The position numbers and the translations under genes are program-made. The notes beneath the pieces were generated by a model that saw nothing but the letters and a program-made list of their open reading frames with translations, was not told the origin of the DNA and did no database searches. From Nageia nagi (taxonomy: Eukaryota; Pinophyta), in contig JBITNC010000001.1 of assembly GCA_050084985.1 (NCBI GenBank), forward strand, positions 50,902,001-50,966,000: a DNA stretch of 64,000 bases, read 5' to 3'. This document shows positions 1 to 13,110 of the stretch, piece after piece (the first letter of the stretch is position 1; each line of letters starts with the position of its first letter).

Positions 1-179
1 ACTTGTAATTCATAAGCAGATCAAATAATAAGATAAGTTAGATGCAGCATATTCATATCAATAAGGATAGATGAATCACATAGATGCCATCATGAACTAA
101 TCAATGGTGCACTATAAGTCATCCCAAAGATGCCATGCCAAAAATTTATAGTCACTTGCTATATATAAGACATGTGTTG

Positions 180-500
180 ATTATCATTACAAAATAGAGC
201 ATGCACATATGAGTTCTTTACATATGAATAACTAAATAGTGCTAAAAGACACATAAGAGTTTCTTACATATGGATAACTAAATAGTTCTAGATTGACCAA
301 AATAGAGAATGCACATATGAGTTCCTCACATATGGATAAGACACATAAGAATTCCTCACATATGGATAACTAAAAAGTGCTAGATTGACCAAAATAGAGA
401 ATGCATATACAAGTTCTTCATATATGGATAATTGAATAGTGCTAAAAGACACATAAGAGTTCCTCACACATGGATAACTAAATAGTGCTATATTGGCTAA
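180..500 (-). repeat. Tandem repeat in the 3' UTR of copia E1
   Basis: A degenerate array built from a core of about 30-40 bp that reads on the plus strand as (a)cacataagagttcctcac followed by atatggataactaaatagtg, with longer units that add a 'tagattgaccaaaatagag' spacer. It lies between the polyprotein end and the expected 3' LTR. The reverse complement matches the array at 28800-28985 in the 3' UTR of copia A, so the repeat belongs to the element family and is not random host satellite. Confidence 0.8.
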
Positions 501-584
501 TATTTTGGCTTTTAATATTTTGTACAATAATTTTTTCATGTAGAACAAACTTACCATGAAGGTGTACAACAAAATCAACACTAT

Positions 585-3500
585 ATAGTATAAAATACTC
601 CTAGGGGTGAAGTTGTCATCACAAACATGAATTCAAACCTCACTCCCCCTTAAGGGAAACTTAACCAACCCAATAGCATCCCTAAGCTTACAAAATTGAG
701 CTTTTGTGAGGGACTTGATGAACAAATTATCAAATTTTAAGGTGGATGGATAATACTCTAGGTGTATGATGCCATTAAGAACCTTATACTTGATAAAATG
801 GGCATAGATTTCCACATGTTTTGTTCTCTAATGGAACATAGGATTCTTAGCCAAAGAAATAGGTAACTGATTATTTGAAAAGATCAAAGATGAGCCACCT
901 TTCTCATACCCTATTTATTTCAAAATATGCTTTAGCCAAATGGCTTCCTAGGTTGCAATAGACATGGCATGGTATTTAGCTTCTATAGTGGAAAGAGAAA
1001 TAGTAGGTTGCTTCTTGGAAGCCCAAGAGATAGCACCTAAACCAATGCTAAACACATATGTAGAGATGATTTTCTATCATCTCTATCTCCTCCATAGTTA
1101 GAATCTAAGAATCTAAAGAGAACAAATGAGGGCAACTTAGAATACTTGAGAGGAAGATCCTTAATCTTTGAAACATACCTCAAGATTTTTTTAACAACAT
1201 TAAGGTGCTCAACATAAGGTTTTTTCATGAATTGTGCCATCACATTCACTGCAAAGGTAATATCTAGCCTGGATATAGTCAAATACAAAAGGCTACCAAT
1301 TAATTGATTGTAAGCTATAGCATCAGCTAACTAAGAGTTGGTTATCAAAAAAATAGTGATTCCAAGAGAGATTAAGATTATAGCATATCTACACTCCTTG
1401 ATTCTAAACTTCTATAATATATCTAATATATACTTAGATTGATTGAGATAAGTACAATCTTTGTATTGATACACTTGCATTACAAGATAGTAGTGCAAGA
1501 GACCAAGATCAATCATTTCAAACATTGCCTTAAATTTGGATATAAACGCTTAAATGATTTCATTATTATTCCTAGTTATCAAAAGATCATCCACATAAAA
1601 GAGAATCAAGACCATGTATTTTCATTGATTGAGCACATAACACTTGGAGAAACCAATGTCTGCAAAATATCCTAAAATCTTTTTGTACTAGGCTCTAGGT
1701 GCTTGCTTAAGTCCATACAATGAATTCTTTAGCTTGTACACATAGGACTCTTTACCTTCCATAATAAACCCTTCTGGTTGATTCATGAAGATTTGTAGAT
1801 CTAGGTCACTATTGAGAAATGCACTCTTGACATTAAGTTGAAAAACTTTCCATCTTTGAGCTACAAAAAGAGAAAGAATAACTCTCATAGTAGGCATATT
1901 TGTCATGAGAGCAAAGGTTTTCTTATAATTCACATTGTATTTTTGAGTAAAACCTTTAGCTACTAACCTTACCTTATATTTCTTAATATATCCAACTAAA
2001 TTGAACTTGACCTTGTATATCCACTTATTGCCAATCACATTCTTCTCATTGAGATAAGGAACCAAGTCCTAAGTTTTATTTTTCATAAGCACCTCATACT
2101 CCACTTTCATGGCTTCCATCTAGCACTCATTCTTAGGAGCTTATTTGAAGGTTGAGGGCTCATGCTTGTTGTCAATCTTGGCAATTAAGGATTTATTCAA
2201 GGTTATGCTCCTTGTTACCCTTTGTGTTAGAGAATTTTGTTCTTGAGGTGACTTATCTACATTAATAACTAGCTAGCTAAGTGCAACTGAAGAGTCCTTT
2301 AGATCATCAACATCCTCTTTAGAAGTAGATTCTTTAGGAAGTTCAATGAACTTTACATACCTTGAAATGAACACTACTTTATAGGATGGAAAGTAGAGCT
2401 TGTAGCCTCTATGCTAACTTTCATACCCCACAAAGATACATTTTTTAGCTCTTTTATCTAACTTCTTTTTTTTCAAAAATAATTTAGAATAATGCTTCAT
2501 AACCAAACACCCTAAGGTGAAAAATGTTAATTTTTCTTCCTAACCATGCCTCAAAAAGAGTTTTACTTTGAACAACTTTTATTGGGCACCTATTCAAGGT
2601 GTAAATAGTAGTGCTCATAGCTTCACCCACAAGAATTTAGAAAGATTACCTAGAATGCATCTAGCCATCTCCATAATTATCCTATTTTTTTTAGTAACAT
2701 CATTCTATTGAGGAGTGTAAAGAATCATAAACTATCTCTTGATTCCATACTGAGTATAATAGTCATTGAACTCATTGCTGTTATATTCTCTCCCATTATC
2801 TAATCTCAACATCTTAACTTTAAGGTTAGTTTGATTCTCAATAAAGGCCTTAAAAATCTTAAAAATTTCAAAGGTTTGATCCTTGTGCTCAAGTAGATAC
2901 CCAAGTGTCATCCTACTAAAGTCATCAATGAAGGTCAAGATGTAAGATGCTCCTCCAAGTGAATTAGTCTGAAATAGATCCATCAAATCTAAATGCACAA
3001 GTGGAAGAGGTTGAGATGCTTTTGTTGCCTTATATTTTTCAAACTTTTATCTATGAATCTTTCCAAGAATGCACTTTTTGCATAGATCAATAGAAGGAGG
3101 AATAGAAGGCAAACCTTTCATAAGTTCTTAGTCTTTCATGACTTGAATACTCTTATGGTTAAGGTACCTTAAATGTTGGTACCAAAGATTGCCTCTAGAA
3201 CACACACTTGTAGCAAGACACACCTTTGATGGAACTTGATCCATAATGTAGAGATTATCTTTCACTGATCCTTTAACCAACATGATAAGTCCTTTCTTAA
3301 TGCACCAAGATTAAGATTTAAACTAAAAAAAGTACCTTTTTTTTATAACTTGGATCACGGAGAGAAGGTTCATCCTTAACTTAGGAACATAGAGAATGTT
3401 TTCAAGAATCTTTTCTATGAATCAACACACTCTTAGTTTCTTAGAATTCAAGGGTGGAGTTATCACCTATCACAACCACATCTTTTTAATACTTGTGAAA

Positions 3501-4573
3501 GTTCTCAAACTTTTTTTTTTCAAAGCATAAGTGATTAGTGCAACTAGAGTCAACAATCTAATCAAATAAAAAAGAGTGAAACATGGAGTAGAGCACTATA
3601 GCAAAACTAGCATGAATATTCTTCTTTCCTTTGTATTTCTTTACATTTCCATTACCTTTATTCTTTTTTCTCTCTTTTCTTTTTGTAGAAATCAACTTCT
3701 TTGTGACCTTGAATGCCACAATAGTTACAATTACCATCAAATTTTTTTTTAAAATATGGATTGTTTGCTTTTCTTTTTTCATCTCTTTGATTGAAGTGGT
3801 TGTTGTTGTCATTATTTATATAGTTGTGGTTATTATTTTTATTATTCTTGCTATTGTTGTAGCCATTGCCTCTTATCTCAAACCTTTTGAAGGAAGAAGG
3901 ATAATGTTTCTTTTGATGGTTGAACTTCTTCTTGAAATAAGTTTTGGTTGCTCAAAGAGCAACGTTATTATCCTTAGAAAAAAAAATCAACACCTTATTG
4001 TTAAGGGTTTTCTCATGCTTCAATAGGTGCCTAGAAAGGTTCCCAAAGTAGAAAACTTCTTATTCATCATCAAATATTGTTTCTATAACCATCACAAAAT
4101 TTCTAAACTTTGAAGAAAGTCTTTGAAAAATGATGAAAACCATGAAATCATCATTGATTCAATTGTACACATAAGCAACAAGTTGGATCCTTAGGTCAAT
4201 GATTTTATTCAAGTAGATAACCACATTTTCATCTTTCCCTTGATAATACTAAAGCAACTTTTGGAGAATGGTAAATCTTCTTAAAAATTTGAACCAAGGT
4301 AGATTTTATTAAGCTTATCCCAAGCTTTCTTTGTTGAGGTTGAAGAGAAAATCATTAGGAGCACATCATTTGAAACTATATGATAAATCATGGAGGTTGC
4401 TAATTCATTTTTCTTATTGTAAGACTCTAGTGCCTTCTCATCTATAGAAGGTACAGATTTCCATTCATTGTTTGCCAAAGCTTTCTTGCTTGCAATTTTG
4501 CTCTCATCTGTGGTTTTCAAATCCCAAAGTTGGAACCATCAAGAATGTGTTTGGGTAAAAAGGATTCTCCCAT
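585..4573 (-). pseudogene. Decayed copia gag-pol polyprotein of E1
   Basis: Order from the ATG at 4573: gag, with an N-terminus like element B (about 4573-4050); zinc knuckle near 3715-3680, reading CNYCGIQGHKE with the last cysteine lost; protease region near 3500; GAG-pre-integrase near 3200; integrase core (2732-2998), which keeps the first Asp (HLDLM) and the second in LDNGREY; RT (about 1560-2065) with FYVDDLL near 1590 but Asn for the first catalytic Asp in QLNVKSAF; RNase H (633-1288). Many stops and a few frameshifts separate the segments. In-frame stops at 2273-2275 (TAG) and 948-950 (TAG) fall in the same alignment columns as stops in element B. The product would be the capsid and replication polyprotein of a virus-like particle. 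It cannot be functional. Confidence 0.88.
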
Positions 4574-5065
4574 TTGCTACATAATAATGTAAAAAATAAT
4601 AACCATGTGGTTTAATAAAAAATATTAAATTTTAACCAAGTAAATAATACATGTTATATTTAACACTAAATAAATGCTTGATTTGATTTACAAGTGCAAA
4701 TATTTTACAACTCAAATAATAACCCATGTACCCAAATACATTTCTCATCTCAAGAATCATAAATGTAAAGTGACATTATTGAGGTTTTTTTTCTTGTCTA
4801 AAATTAGACCTTCACTTGATGCCCACATAAGAGGAGCCCAAGTACTACCAATATTCAACTAGTTCACCTTGGTCAATTTTATACTCTCACAAAGAGAAGT
4901 ACCTACTATTTTTCAAGGTTGTGATATTTATTGGATCAACCAAATTATTAATCTTGATTAGGTTTCAAGTTGTTCCTCTAAGTTATCTAGATAATCCTTG
5001 AATAGATGTGCAAATATGTAGTATCACTACACACATACCTATCCACCTATTAGATTTATGTATAG

Positions 5066-5950
5066 ACCAACAAAGGACTTAGAGGCAATTGAGAAGTATA
5101 GACTTTTCACCACTTGGATCATTGGACTTAAAGGCTCTAGTTCACCTGTCCTCACCTTATGGCTCCCCAAATAAGTCATGTTATGAAATGTATGTGTGGA
5201 TGTATTCATTTTAGGGGGTTACTCATATCAATGTTTGCATTTTTGTTTGCATAAGCTAATAAATCAAAGTGCAAAACATGAAGTAAAAGAGCATAAGTAA
5301 AACATTATCCATTCAAAAATTTGAAAACTAAGTGTCCAATGGGTTTTGCTTACCAATCCCTTAAGGACATCTTTTACATCATTCCTAATTATGCATAAGT
5401 CAACTTTGCAAAAAAAAATGATAAATACTCATACATTAATTCTATAATTTGCATAAGTTAACTTTGCATAAAGGATAAATACTCAACATGCATTTTTAAG
5501 TAATAAACATGCATCTTAAAAAATTAATTCCAACAGAAGACTTAGGGGAAATTAAGAAGTACAGACTTTTCACCACTTGGATCATTGAACTTAAAGGTTC
5601 TAGTCCACCTATCCTCACCTCATGGCTCCTAAATAAGTCATGTTGTGGAATGTATGTGTGGATGTGTTCATTTTAGGGGGTTGCTCATATCAATGTTTAC
5701 ATAAGAAAATAAATCAAAGTGCAAAACATGAAGTAAAAGAGCATAAGTAAAATATCATCCATTAAAAAATTTGAAACCTTAGTGTCCAATGCGTTTTGTT
5801 TACCAACCCCTAAAGGACATTTTTACATCAATCCTAATTTTGTACAAGTTAACTTTGTAAAAAAAATGATAGATACTTAAGCATAAGCATAAAAACATTT
5901 ACATAAGTTAACTTTGCATAAAGAATAAAACTCAACATGCATCTTTTTAA
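5066..5950. repeat. Direct tandem duplication in the E1 leader
   Basis: The block starting near 5066 (aggacttagaggcaattgag) and the block starting near 5531 (agacttaggggaaattaag) run in parallel for about 430 bases, sharing for example 'cttttcaccacttggatcat' and 'gtgcaaaacatgaagtaaaa'. Both end in 'caacatgcat'. The offset is about 465 bp. Element B has a single copy at the matching place (35580-35870), so the duplication is specific to E1. Confidence 0.85.
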
Positions 5951-7464
5951 CTTAAGGAATTAAGTTCTAAGTATGCAACATTAACTTTAAAAATAAATTA
6001 AGTACTAAGCATAAGCATGTAACTCTTTAACTTTAAAGTAAAAATTTAGCATGCATACTAGATAAAAAATTAAGAAATTTATACAAATTCCCTCCTTTTT
6101 ACTTAAAGATTTATCCCTAAAAGTAGCATACTAAATAATTTATTTGCATGTTAAAAAAAATAAGTATATATTAATATTTAAGTAAAAAATTCCCCCTTTT
6201 AACTTAACGAGTAGCATAGCTAAATTAAAGTAGTATTTCCCTTAAACAATTAAACTAATAATTTGCTTAGGTAAATTAAAAAAAAAATTTAAGCAAAAAA
6301 AATTTCCATTTTTAAGAGTAATGATTAAAATATACTTTAACATTTTCTGGCCATCTACACACTCAAAAGGAAGTTTAAATGCACTTTATGATACAATGCA
6401 TTAAATTTGGAGTATAAGTTTGCCTCTAAGTGCATTAAATAGAAACAAAAGACTTGCAAGAAATCAAAAAATATTGAATGCCCACTAGAAAGAAGGATTA
6501 TATGTTTGTTTCTAAGTGCATTTAATGGAAACAAGGAGCTTGCAAGTATTAAATGAAAAGTAGGAGACCCATGCATAGTTAATGCTACTTTTTTCTTAAG
6601 CAAAAACAATTTCCTAAGTCAAAAAAAATAAATGCTTGTACGTAAAAAAAAAGGTGACCCCCCCTTTTCCTTCTGCTAAGAAGAGCATGCATTGCTTTTG
6701 AACAAACCAATTTGAAGGTACATTTAATGCAAAGAAAAGTATTTGCACTAAGTCAAATAAAATACATAAGCAACAAAAAAGGGCAGCATGAAGGAAGAGT
6801 GGTAGCATTGTTGAAGAGGGGTCACATGGTAGAAGAGGAGTAGTTGAAGCAAGATTGTGTCGGTAGAGAGACAAGGTCCCACATGAGGAGATTGGATTAT
6901 GAGGGTCCTACATGGAGGCACCAGGGAGTGAGGGTCCTACGGTAGGGAGACCACCATGATGGAGAGGCTGTTGGGTGGTAGGCCTCATATGGTGGAGGGG
7001 CTACAAGTGTGTAGCATGTAAGAGTGATGGGTAAAGAAGGGTGCATGATATGCAAAGGGACCAATACCCTATTATCGATGCTAAGGGTTGCAAGATGAGG
7101 TTAGAGGGCCTGCTTGGTGGAGGCCAAATAGAGGGGTTGGGAGACATGGTTAAAGGGGTCAACAGGTTATGAAGGGCATGGCAAGGTGGTAAAAAATAGC
7201 ATAGGAGTGAATAGTAGGAAGGGAATGGTAAGGTAGGGCTTAGCAAACACATGCATGGCATCAAAAGAAAATTCCCTCTCCCACAACTAGCAATAAAGGC
7301 CTAACCTTCAGAGTGCTCCAACTGACAATAGAAAAAAATTTGAATTCCCCCCTTTTTTATTGATTTTGAAAAAAAAATTATTGCAGATATTGTAATAAAA
7401 GTTTCCCATTTTCTTTTTATATTGTATAGAAATTTAAAAACAAGACTTTTGTGATACACAAATA

Positions 7465-7467
<3 letters not shown>

Positions 7468-7506
<39 letters not shown>

Positions 7507-7507
7507 A
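7468..7507. repeat. (AT)n microsatellite
   Basis: About 40 bp of near-perfect TA/AT dinucleotide inside the E1 leader. Confidence 0.95.
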
Positions 7508-7913
7508 GAAATAGTGTTCTCCTTTCCTTTTTTTAAAAAACTTATACCTTAAAAAAATTGTAGCAAATTTTGAAATATTGTATTTGTAATATTAAAGATA
7601 ATATTACAAAAAAAAGGTATTTAATAACCCCATTTAAAAAAAAATATTGTAGCAAAAAAAATTGCAACATAAAGGGTTAGTAAGAAAAAAAATTGCAATT
7701 TATTAGGTATATTTTGCAAAAAAAAGGAACTAAAATATAAATAATAACATGTTAGTAGCAAAAAATTCATTATTCTAGTAATAACCAAGAAGGAAGGATA
7801 TTATACCTTCTCTTAGTTTTACCTCAACAAGTCCTCAAGATTGAAGGAAGAAGATCTCCAAGTTGTAGAAGAAAAGTCTCAACACCAAGGATGTGAAGAG
7901 GAGCCTCCAAGGT

Positions 7914-7925
7914 GCTCTAATACCA
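7914..7925 (-). promoter_or_regulatory. Primer binding site of copia E1 (tRNA-iMet)
   Basis: The minus strand reads TGGTATTAGAGC. This differs by one C-to-T change from the TGGTATCAGAGC complement of the plant initiator tRNA-Met 3' end. It sits directly inside the 5' LTR and fixes the element's orientation. Confidence 0.9.
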
Positions 7926-7927
7926 AA

Positions 7928-8425
7928 TAAAAGAATTGAACTATAACATGAGCAATATTAAACTATAAAGATCACATGAAAGCTCTCAATTCACATCTAA
8001 CTAATACACAAAGCAATCTCACAAAGATAACACAAGATGTAAGTGGTTCCTCCAACTAGGAGTACATCCACTAACTAGATCTCTCTTCTTAACAAATATG
8101 AACTCCTACAATCCTCCTACTTTTTTCTCCTAACCACTATCCCATAGCATAAATTTAGTCCACAATTGATGTGTAATCATAAAGAGGGAGCCTTCTATTT
8201 ATAGTCCAAAATCCCTTTTTGGATCACCCTTTTATCTAATGTACAAAAGCATGACATGCACATCCTTTTACCCAAGGGGCATGCTCATGACATGGAGTGT
8301 AGGACAAGTTATATTATCATATTCATTTAAATACTTAAGGTATCAAATGATACCCTTAAGTATTAGTTAATTTACATAGAAGATTATTACAAAACCTTTA
8401 CAATAATGCATTATACTTTCAAACA
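7928..8425 (-). mobile_element. 5' LTR of copia E1
   Basis: 498 bp. It aligns along its length with the solo LTR at 40901-41400, for example in the shared 'ggttcctccaactaggagta' stretch. On the minus strand it begins TGTTTGAAAG and ends ...CTTTTA, where the expected CA has decayed. A TATAAATA box (minus strand, 8196-8203) marks the promoter. Confidence 0.88.
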
Positions 8426-9539
8426 TATAAGAGTTAAAATTTATCAAAAACTTTTTTCCAATCTTCTTCTTTGGATATGTAATTTTATTTCTTCCATCAC
8501 ACATCCAAAGAGAGGGAAAATGTAGATGCCTAAAAATTAATTCTTATTTATTAAATAATTTATTTTTATAGAATAAATGGATATTTATTATAAAAAATGG
8601 ATTACAATACATCTAAGGCAATGTAATCAATGTAAAATGACCACTAAACAATGTAAGTGGCATCAAATATCTAGAAAGCCACCATACGATATGTTACATG
8701 TGATGATCCCAATAAAAGGAGAAGATTAAGATGTTACTATAAAATAATATCAAAGAAAAATGATTCATCATCATCAGATCATCAATTGGACAGGTGAATA
8801 CATGCATATCATATCATTTGGACATCGATGATATTTTGTAACACCACCTATCTAAGGATTTGTTATCTACCTTTTATAATACTTTGCATACTTTAATTTC
8901 TACATATAATATTGGTTAAGGTATGAATGATGTGCTTCCTTTAAGGTACCAAAATCATAGTTCTTGAACTAGAGCGAGTTGAAATTGCATGAATATGTTG
9001 ATCATGGCTCATTAATTCAAATATGATGAAGCTACATAATTATCATTGGCATAAATTGGTATATTTCTGATATATACTTCAGTATTACATTTGTAGAGAA
9101 ATAGTACTTTGTTTGTTACATTACACATTACCTTCCATCTAGAGTAGATAAGTCTTAATCTATAATTATTGGTTAGTATTTGTATTTAGTGCACATTTAT
9201 TCTTAGTTTAAGAATTAGTTTGAGCATTTTATTAATTTCTTAAACTACTATGAAAAAAGGACCACCACTCAACAAGGGGTTAGTAGTTACCTTAGTTAGT
9301 GATTAGTTACAAAGCTATAAGAGATTTTGCAAAATGCTCTTTTTGATCTAACACAAGAGACTTAGTGGGGAAATAACAAAGATACTTGAATGCTATCCAA
9401 TTACTGAAAGCACTTTAAGCTAGGATGGTTATGAAGCTCTAAATTCACTTAAAGCGATAAACAATCTCAAGTTTTTATTTCTTCATTATCTTATACTTTA
9501 TTAACTGTTCTTTTCCTTCTCTTACCTTGATTGCCTTTA
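8426..9539. other. AT-rich stretch, possible gypsy LTR start near 8520
   Basis: No coding sequence recognised. A purine tract (aaagagagggaaaa, about 8506-8519) is followed at once by TGTAGATGCC. That looks like a polypurine tract joined to the start of a plus-strand LTR. I could not find the other end or a partner LTR, so the call is weak. Confidence 0.3.
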
Positions 9540-10881
9540 TCTTTCCAAAGGAGTTCCCCTCTCTTTTTCTTTTTTTTAATAATTAGGAGGCATTAAAGAA
9601 CTATTTGCATTTGCAAGATAATGTTATATCAAGGAGAGGAATATGTATAAGTAAAAACTTAAAAAATAACTTCTCTTTTGAGCAAAATATTCTCTTAGAA
9701 AAGAAAGGTTAACTTTCCCCCTTTTTTTTTTGAAAACAAAAATAGGTATAAGGATCCCCCTTTTTTGTTTAAAAAAAATTCCTTTAAAAAAATTAATAGG
9801 AGGAAAAAATATTTCCAATAACTCTTAAAAAAAGTAGCTTTAATTTAAAGAAGTATAGTTCTTCCTCTATAACAAAATAGGTCTCCCTCTTTTATAAAAA
9901 AAATCCCTTTTTTTATTAAGTATAATATGCATACTTTATAACTTCAAAAATTCATCCCCTTTTTATAAAGTATTAATATATATTATTATATAAAAAAATC
10001 ATTTTTTATTATATAATATATATTTATAACTTTAAATATTATTTTTATAAAGTATTATATATATATATATATATATATCCAAAAAAACAACCATCCCCCA
10101 TTTTATTAAAAATGATGAAGGTAAAAAAAAAGACTTTTTTTTAAAAAAAATAACCTTATTTAAGAAATAACTCTTAAAAGTTTTATAAATAAACTTAAAA
10201 AAATTGTTATAAATAAAAAAATTCAAAAAGTAATTTGATTTTAAATATAAAATCATTTATTTTTGATATATATATTTATTAAATATATTATTATTTTAAT
10301 TAAGAAATTATTTATAACAATAAATAAATAAAAGATTAACTCATCTGTATCCACCTCAAAAAAATATAATCGTTATCATAATTCAAGAAATTGCCTCTAA
10401 ACCTGCATTATCAGCACAACCCTTTTAGAGAGAAAGCTCTTCATCAATGTTATCAAACTAAAGATAGTTTTGTGGAAAACTAAAGATAGTTTGGTGGTTA
10501 GGGCCTCAGGCTTTGTAGCAACACCTTGTAAAGCTTCACATGAGGTCACCATGGCAAGTGGTTGTCATCACCGTTCGCAAGGGGCCAATAGGATGGATCG
10601 ATGTCATCATAGTGCGGGGTATGTTGTTTTCCATAGTAATTAATACCAAAATAATTGTAATTAATATGAAAAATATTAGTACAAAAAATTGCATAATAAT
10701 AATATATTATTACTTTTAAGTAATTTTTTACAAAAAAATATAACTAACATGTAACCACAAAGAATTTTAGTATCATTGAAAAAATCTAAAATAATGAAAG
10801 AGAGAGGTTATATATTAAAATTGATTTTACCTCACCAATTGAAGTAGAAAGAAGAACCTCCAAGTAGGCTATGGTATCACT
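9540..10881 (-). other. Leader remnant of copia D
   Basis: A/T homopolymer-rich sequence with one GC-richer island (about 10490-10625), directly inside the D LTR. On the minus strand a decayed primer site (about 10868-10881, three mismatches to the iMet site) is followed by TTGGAGGTTCTTC and a donor-like GGTGAG|GTAAAAT at 10831/10830. This matches the leaders of E1 and B. D's gag-pol is not present in the window. Confidence 0.55.
10055..10078. repeat. (AT)n microsatellite
   Basis: A 24-bp AT dinucleotide run in the copia D leader. Confidence 0.9.
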
Positions 10882-11416
10882 TGAAAGGAGATGAATGCTC
10901 TTATACCCAAGATCACCTTGGAGTGTTTTACTTCTAAGTAACAACTCAAGAATACTCTCAATTAATCACACATACAAGTGAGACAAACATATATAGTGGT
11001 TCCTCTCTTATCAAGAGAGTACTCCACTCTTAGCTAAATTCTATTACTTCTCAAGGTACAAGACTCTCATACAATATTACACTAACATTCTCTTCTCCTA
11101 TCCTTATTTGCATTAAGAGCATTACAATGCTTCAAACTAGAGTGAAGAATGCTTGAGGAAGACCTCAATTTATAATAAAAATTTCCATGTTGGCTTACCC
11201 TTTTATCCAAGGGGAATACTATTATACAAAGGATAAGAATAGTCATATGTGGAATGAGTTTCAATATTTAATTTAATAAATACTTAAAAAGATATTTAGG
11301 AATACTTTTAAGTATCTAATGGATTAAATATTCAATAACAAAAGGAAAATAAATATTATTCTATAGATATATTTCTAAAGAATAATTTATATAATAGTGC
11401 ATTACTAGTTCCAATA
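10882..11416 (-). mobile_element. 5' LTR of copia D
   Basis: About 535 bp. The plus strand starts TGAAAGGAG beside the decayed primer site and ends ...gttccaata (CA to TA). It shows the layout of the E1 and B LTRs: 'gtggttcctct...agagagtactcc', an aaggggaatac stretch and a related 'gtgcattac...ttcca' end. It lies against gypsy integrase sequence at 11420, so it probably inserted there. Confidence 0.65.
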
Positions 11417-11419
11417 TGA

Positions 11420-11735
11420 TACATTCTAGATGATGATAAGAGGCAAGAAAGATTAGAATCTTTGGAAGCTTTGGATGAGAAGAGAGTGAATGCATTAGAG
11501 CACCATATTAGAGTATATTAGAAAAGAGTAAAGAGATCATACATGAAGAAAATTAGGCCAAATGAGTTGTAAATTGAAGATTTGGTCCTAAGGGAGAACC
11601 AAGCTAAGATAAAGGTCCTTGAGTAAGAGAAAGTTTGTAACATTGAGATAAATTGGATAGGCCCTTACATTGTAATTGATAAGCATGACACATCATGTCA
11701 ATGTTATGGATCTTAATAGGTTTTATGCATAGTTG
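11420..11735 (+). pseudogene. C-terminal integrase fragment of a gypsy element
   Basis: Plus-strand translation contains RLESLEALDEKRVNALEHH, then RVKRSYMKKIRPNEL, IEDLVLRENQAKIKVLE and INWIGPYIV, ending near 'MDLNRFYA'. This is the post-catalytic end of a Ty3/gypsy integrase (the DLVLREN...GPYIV region of Tat/Athila-like elements). Three in-frame stops (TAG or TAA) lie within it. The upstream pol is absent, probably displaced by the copia D insertion at 11416. It fixes a plus-strand gypsy remnant whose 3' part should extend to the right. Confidence 0.75.
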
Positions 11736-13059
11736 GGGGATATTAGTCTCTTTTTTATAGTTTCATTTTTAATTTTTGTAGTGCATTTGATCTAGTTAGG
11801 TAGTTAATCAGTAGTGTTTGAAGTATCAAAAGTTCATGATTTTAGTATTCTATATGTCAACATAATATGTTATGCCTATGTATGAACTCCAACATATAAG
11901 TTAGATGTTTCAAGTTTTAGTTATTTCTATAGCATAGAGAAAATCTCTATTTCATAAATTTTTCATTAGTAAGCAAGAAGTTAGAAAAATAAGTAAAAAC
12001 TAGAAACAAAATTCTTGTGAAATTTTAGAATAAAATTCCACCCATAGAGGTAGATCATTGTACCATTTTAAAAGTAGTTGTAAGCTAATTTTCTTCAATA
12101 TAGTTGGTAAATATCATAGATATCTTCACCAAGTCTTGAAGAAAATAATTAGTAAACAATAAAAGGTAAGTACATGTATGCTCCCTTTTACTTTATCTTA
12201 TCATTATAAGTATTACAATTTTGATTTAGTATTCCATTTTAATCTAAAATAATATTTCAAAAGTTTTGCAAAGTTAACTAATGTTTGTCATGTCCATCAA
12301 ATAAGGGTATGTTCCTAATTTCTATTTCTATTAAGGATTGGTAATAGCCCTCATGCCATCCAATATAATGAAACTAATTTTTTTTTGGTATAAAAACTTC
12401 GTAAGATATCTAAGATTATGAGTGTAAGGAAAAATTAGCAAGGAAATCATTTCTACACATTTATGATAAAGTGGAAGATATTTCATGTTAAAATGGATAG
12501 TTTTAAACCCTACCAAAGTATTTGAACTATGAAACTGAGGTCTTAATATTATTTGATAACCCCAAAAATTTTTATAACCTTAATATATTATAAGAATATG
12601 ATTTCTATTGACCATTTCATCACACTATATGGCCAACACTAATCCTTTTTTTGGGTTTTCAACTTGTAGATAGTTTCTATGGCTTATTGCTTTAGTTTCA
12701 AATTCAAATCCATTCATTTTATCTATTTAAAGTAGTAAATGAATTTTTTTAATTTAATTTATTTATTAGTCTTGATTACTAATAGAATGAGGGATATTAA
12801 TCATCAAAGTTAGTCCTAAACCCTAAAAAATACATAATAAATGTTAAAAACCCTCCAAAACCCTAGTTTGTAGTATTCGTTCAAGATAGGTTTTGAGGAT
12901 TTTACATGGGGCTAGATAAATAAAATTAGGTGTATAATTATTTATTAACATATTTCATGTGATTGTATATTAGATATTATATTTCTTTCTCTCATTACAT
13001 CAATTTATTATATCATTAGATCTCTCATGTACCTTGAATATGAAATTGACTAATATATA

Positions 13060-13110
<51 letters not shown>

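Larger units (their letters stand above)
4574..7913 (-). other. Long leader of copia E1, probable intron
   Basis: About 3.3 kb between primer site and gag ATG without a convincing frame. On the minus strand a donor-like TTGAG|GTAAAAC sits at 7823/7822 and an acceptor-like TTATTATGTAG ends at 4577, three bases before the ATG. The stretch holds a direct duplication (5066-5500 and 5531-5950), A/T homopolymer-rich parts, a GC-richer island (about 6780-7310) and an (AT)n run (7468-7507). The short frames at 6355-7264 have poor composition and I do not call them genes. Confidence 0.6.
1..8425 (-). mobile_element. Ty1/copia LTR retrotransposon E1, 3' end off the window
   Basis: Minus-strand copia element. 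Read from right to left it has a 5' LTR (7928-8425), an initiator-Met tRNA primer site (7914-7925), a leader of about 3.3 kb (4574-7913), a decayed gag-pol frame (about 585-4573) and a 3' untranslated tail with a tandem repeat (180-500). The 3' LTR should lie left of position 1: in the related element B the LTR begins about 0.9 kb after the polyprotein stop, and only about 0.6 kb is available here. Because one end is missing, the target-site duplication cannot be checked. Many in-frame stops and several frameshifts show it is old and dead. Confidence 0.9.

Noticed and set aside
180-500. CRISPR-like array
   Set aside because: Repeats are degenerate, spacers are not unique, the setting is a plant retrotransposon 3' UTR, and the same unit occurs in another element.
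3631-4026. 131-codon plus-strand frame rich in Phe, Ile and Val, looking like a membrane protein
   Set aside because: It is the reverse strand of the Lys/Asn-rich gag and knuckle region of copia E1; antisense A-rich codons read as hydrophobic residues.
10032-10256. 74-codon minus-strand frame
   Set aside because: Built from homopolymer runs (Phe, Lys, Asn, Tyr) in the copia D leader; no protein-like pattern.
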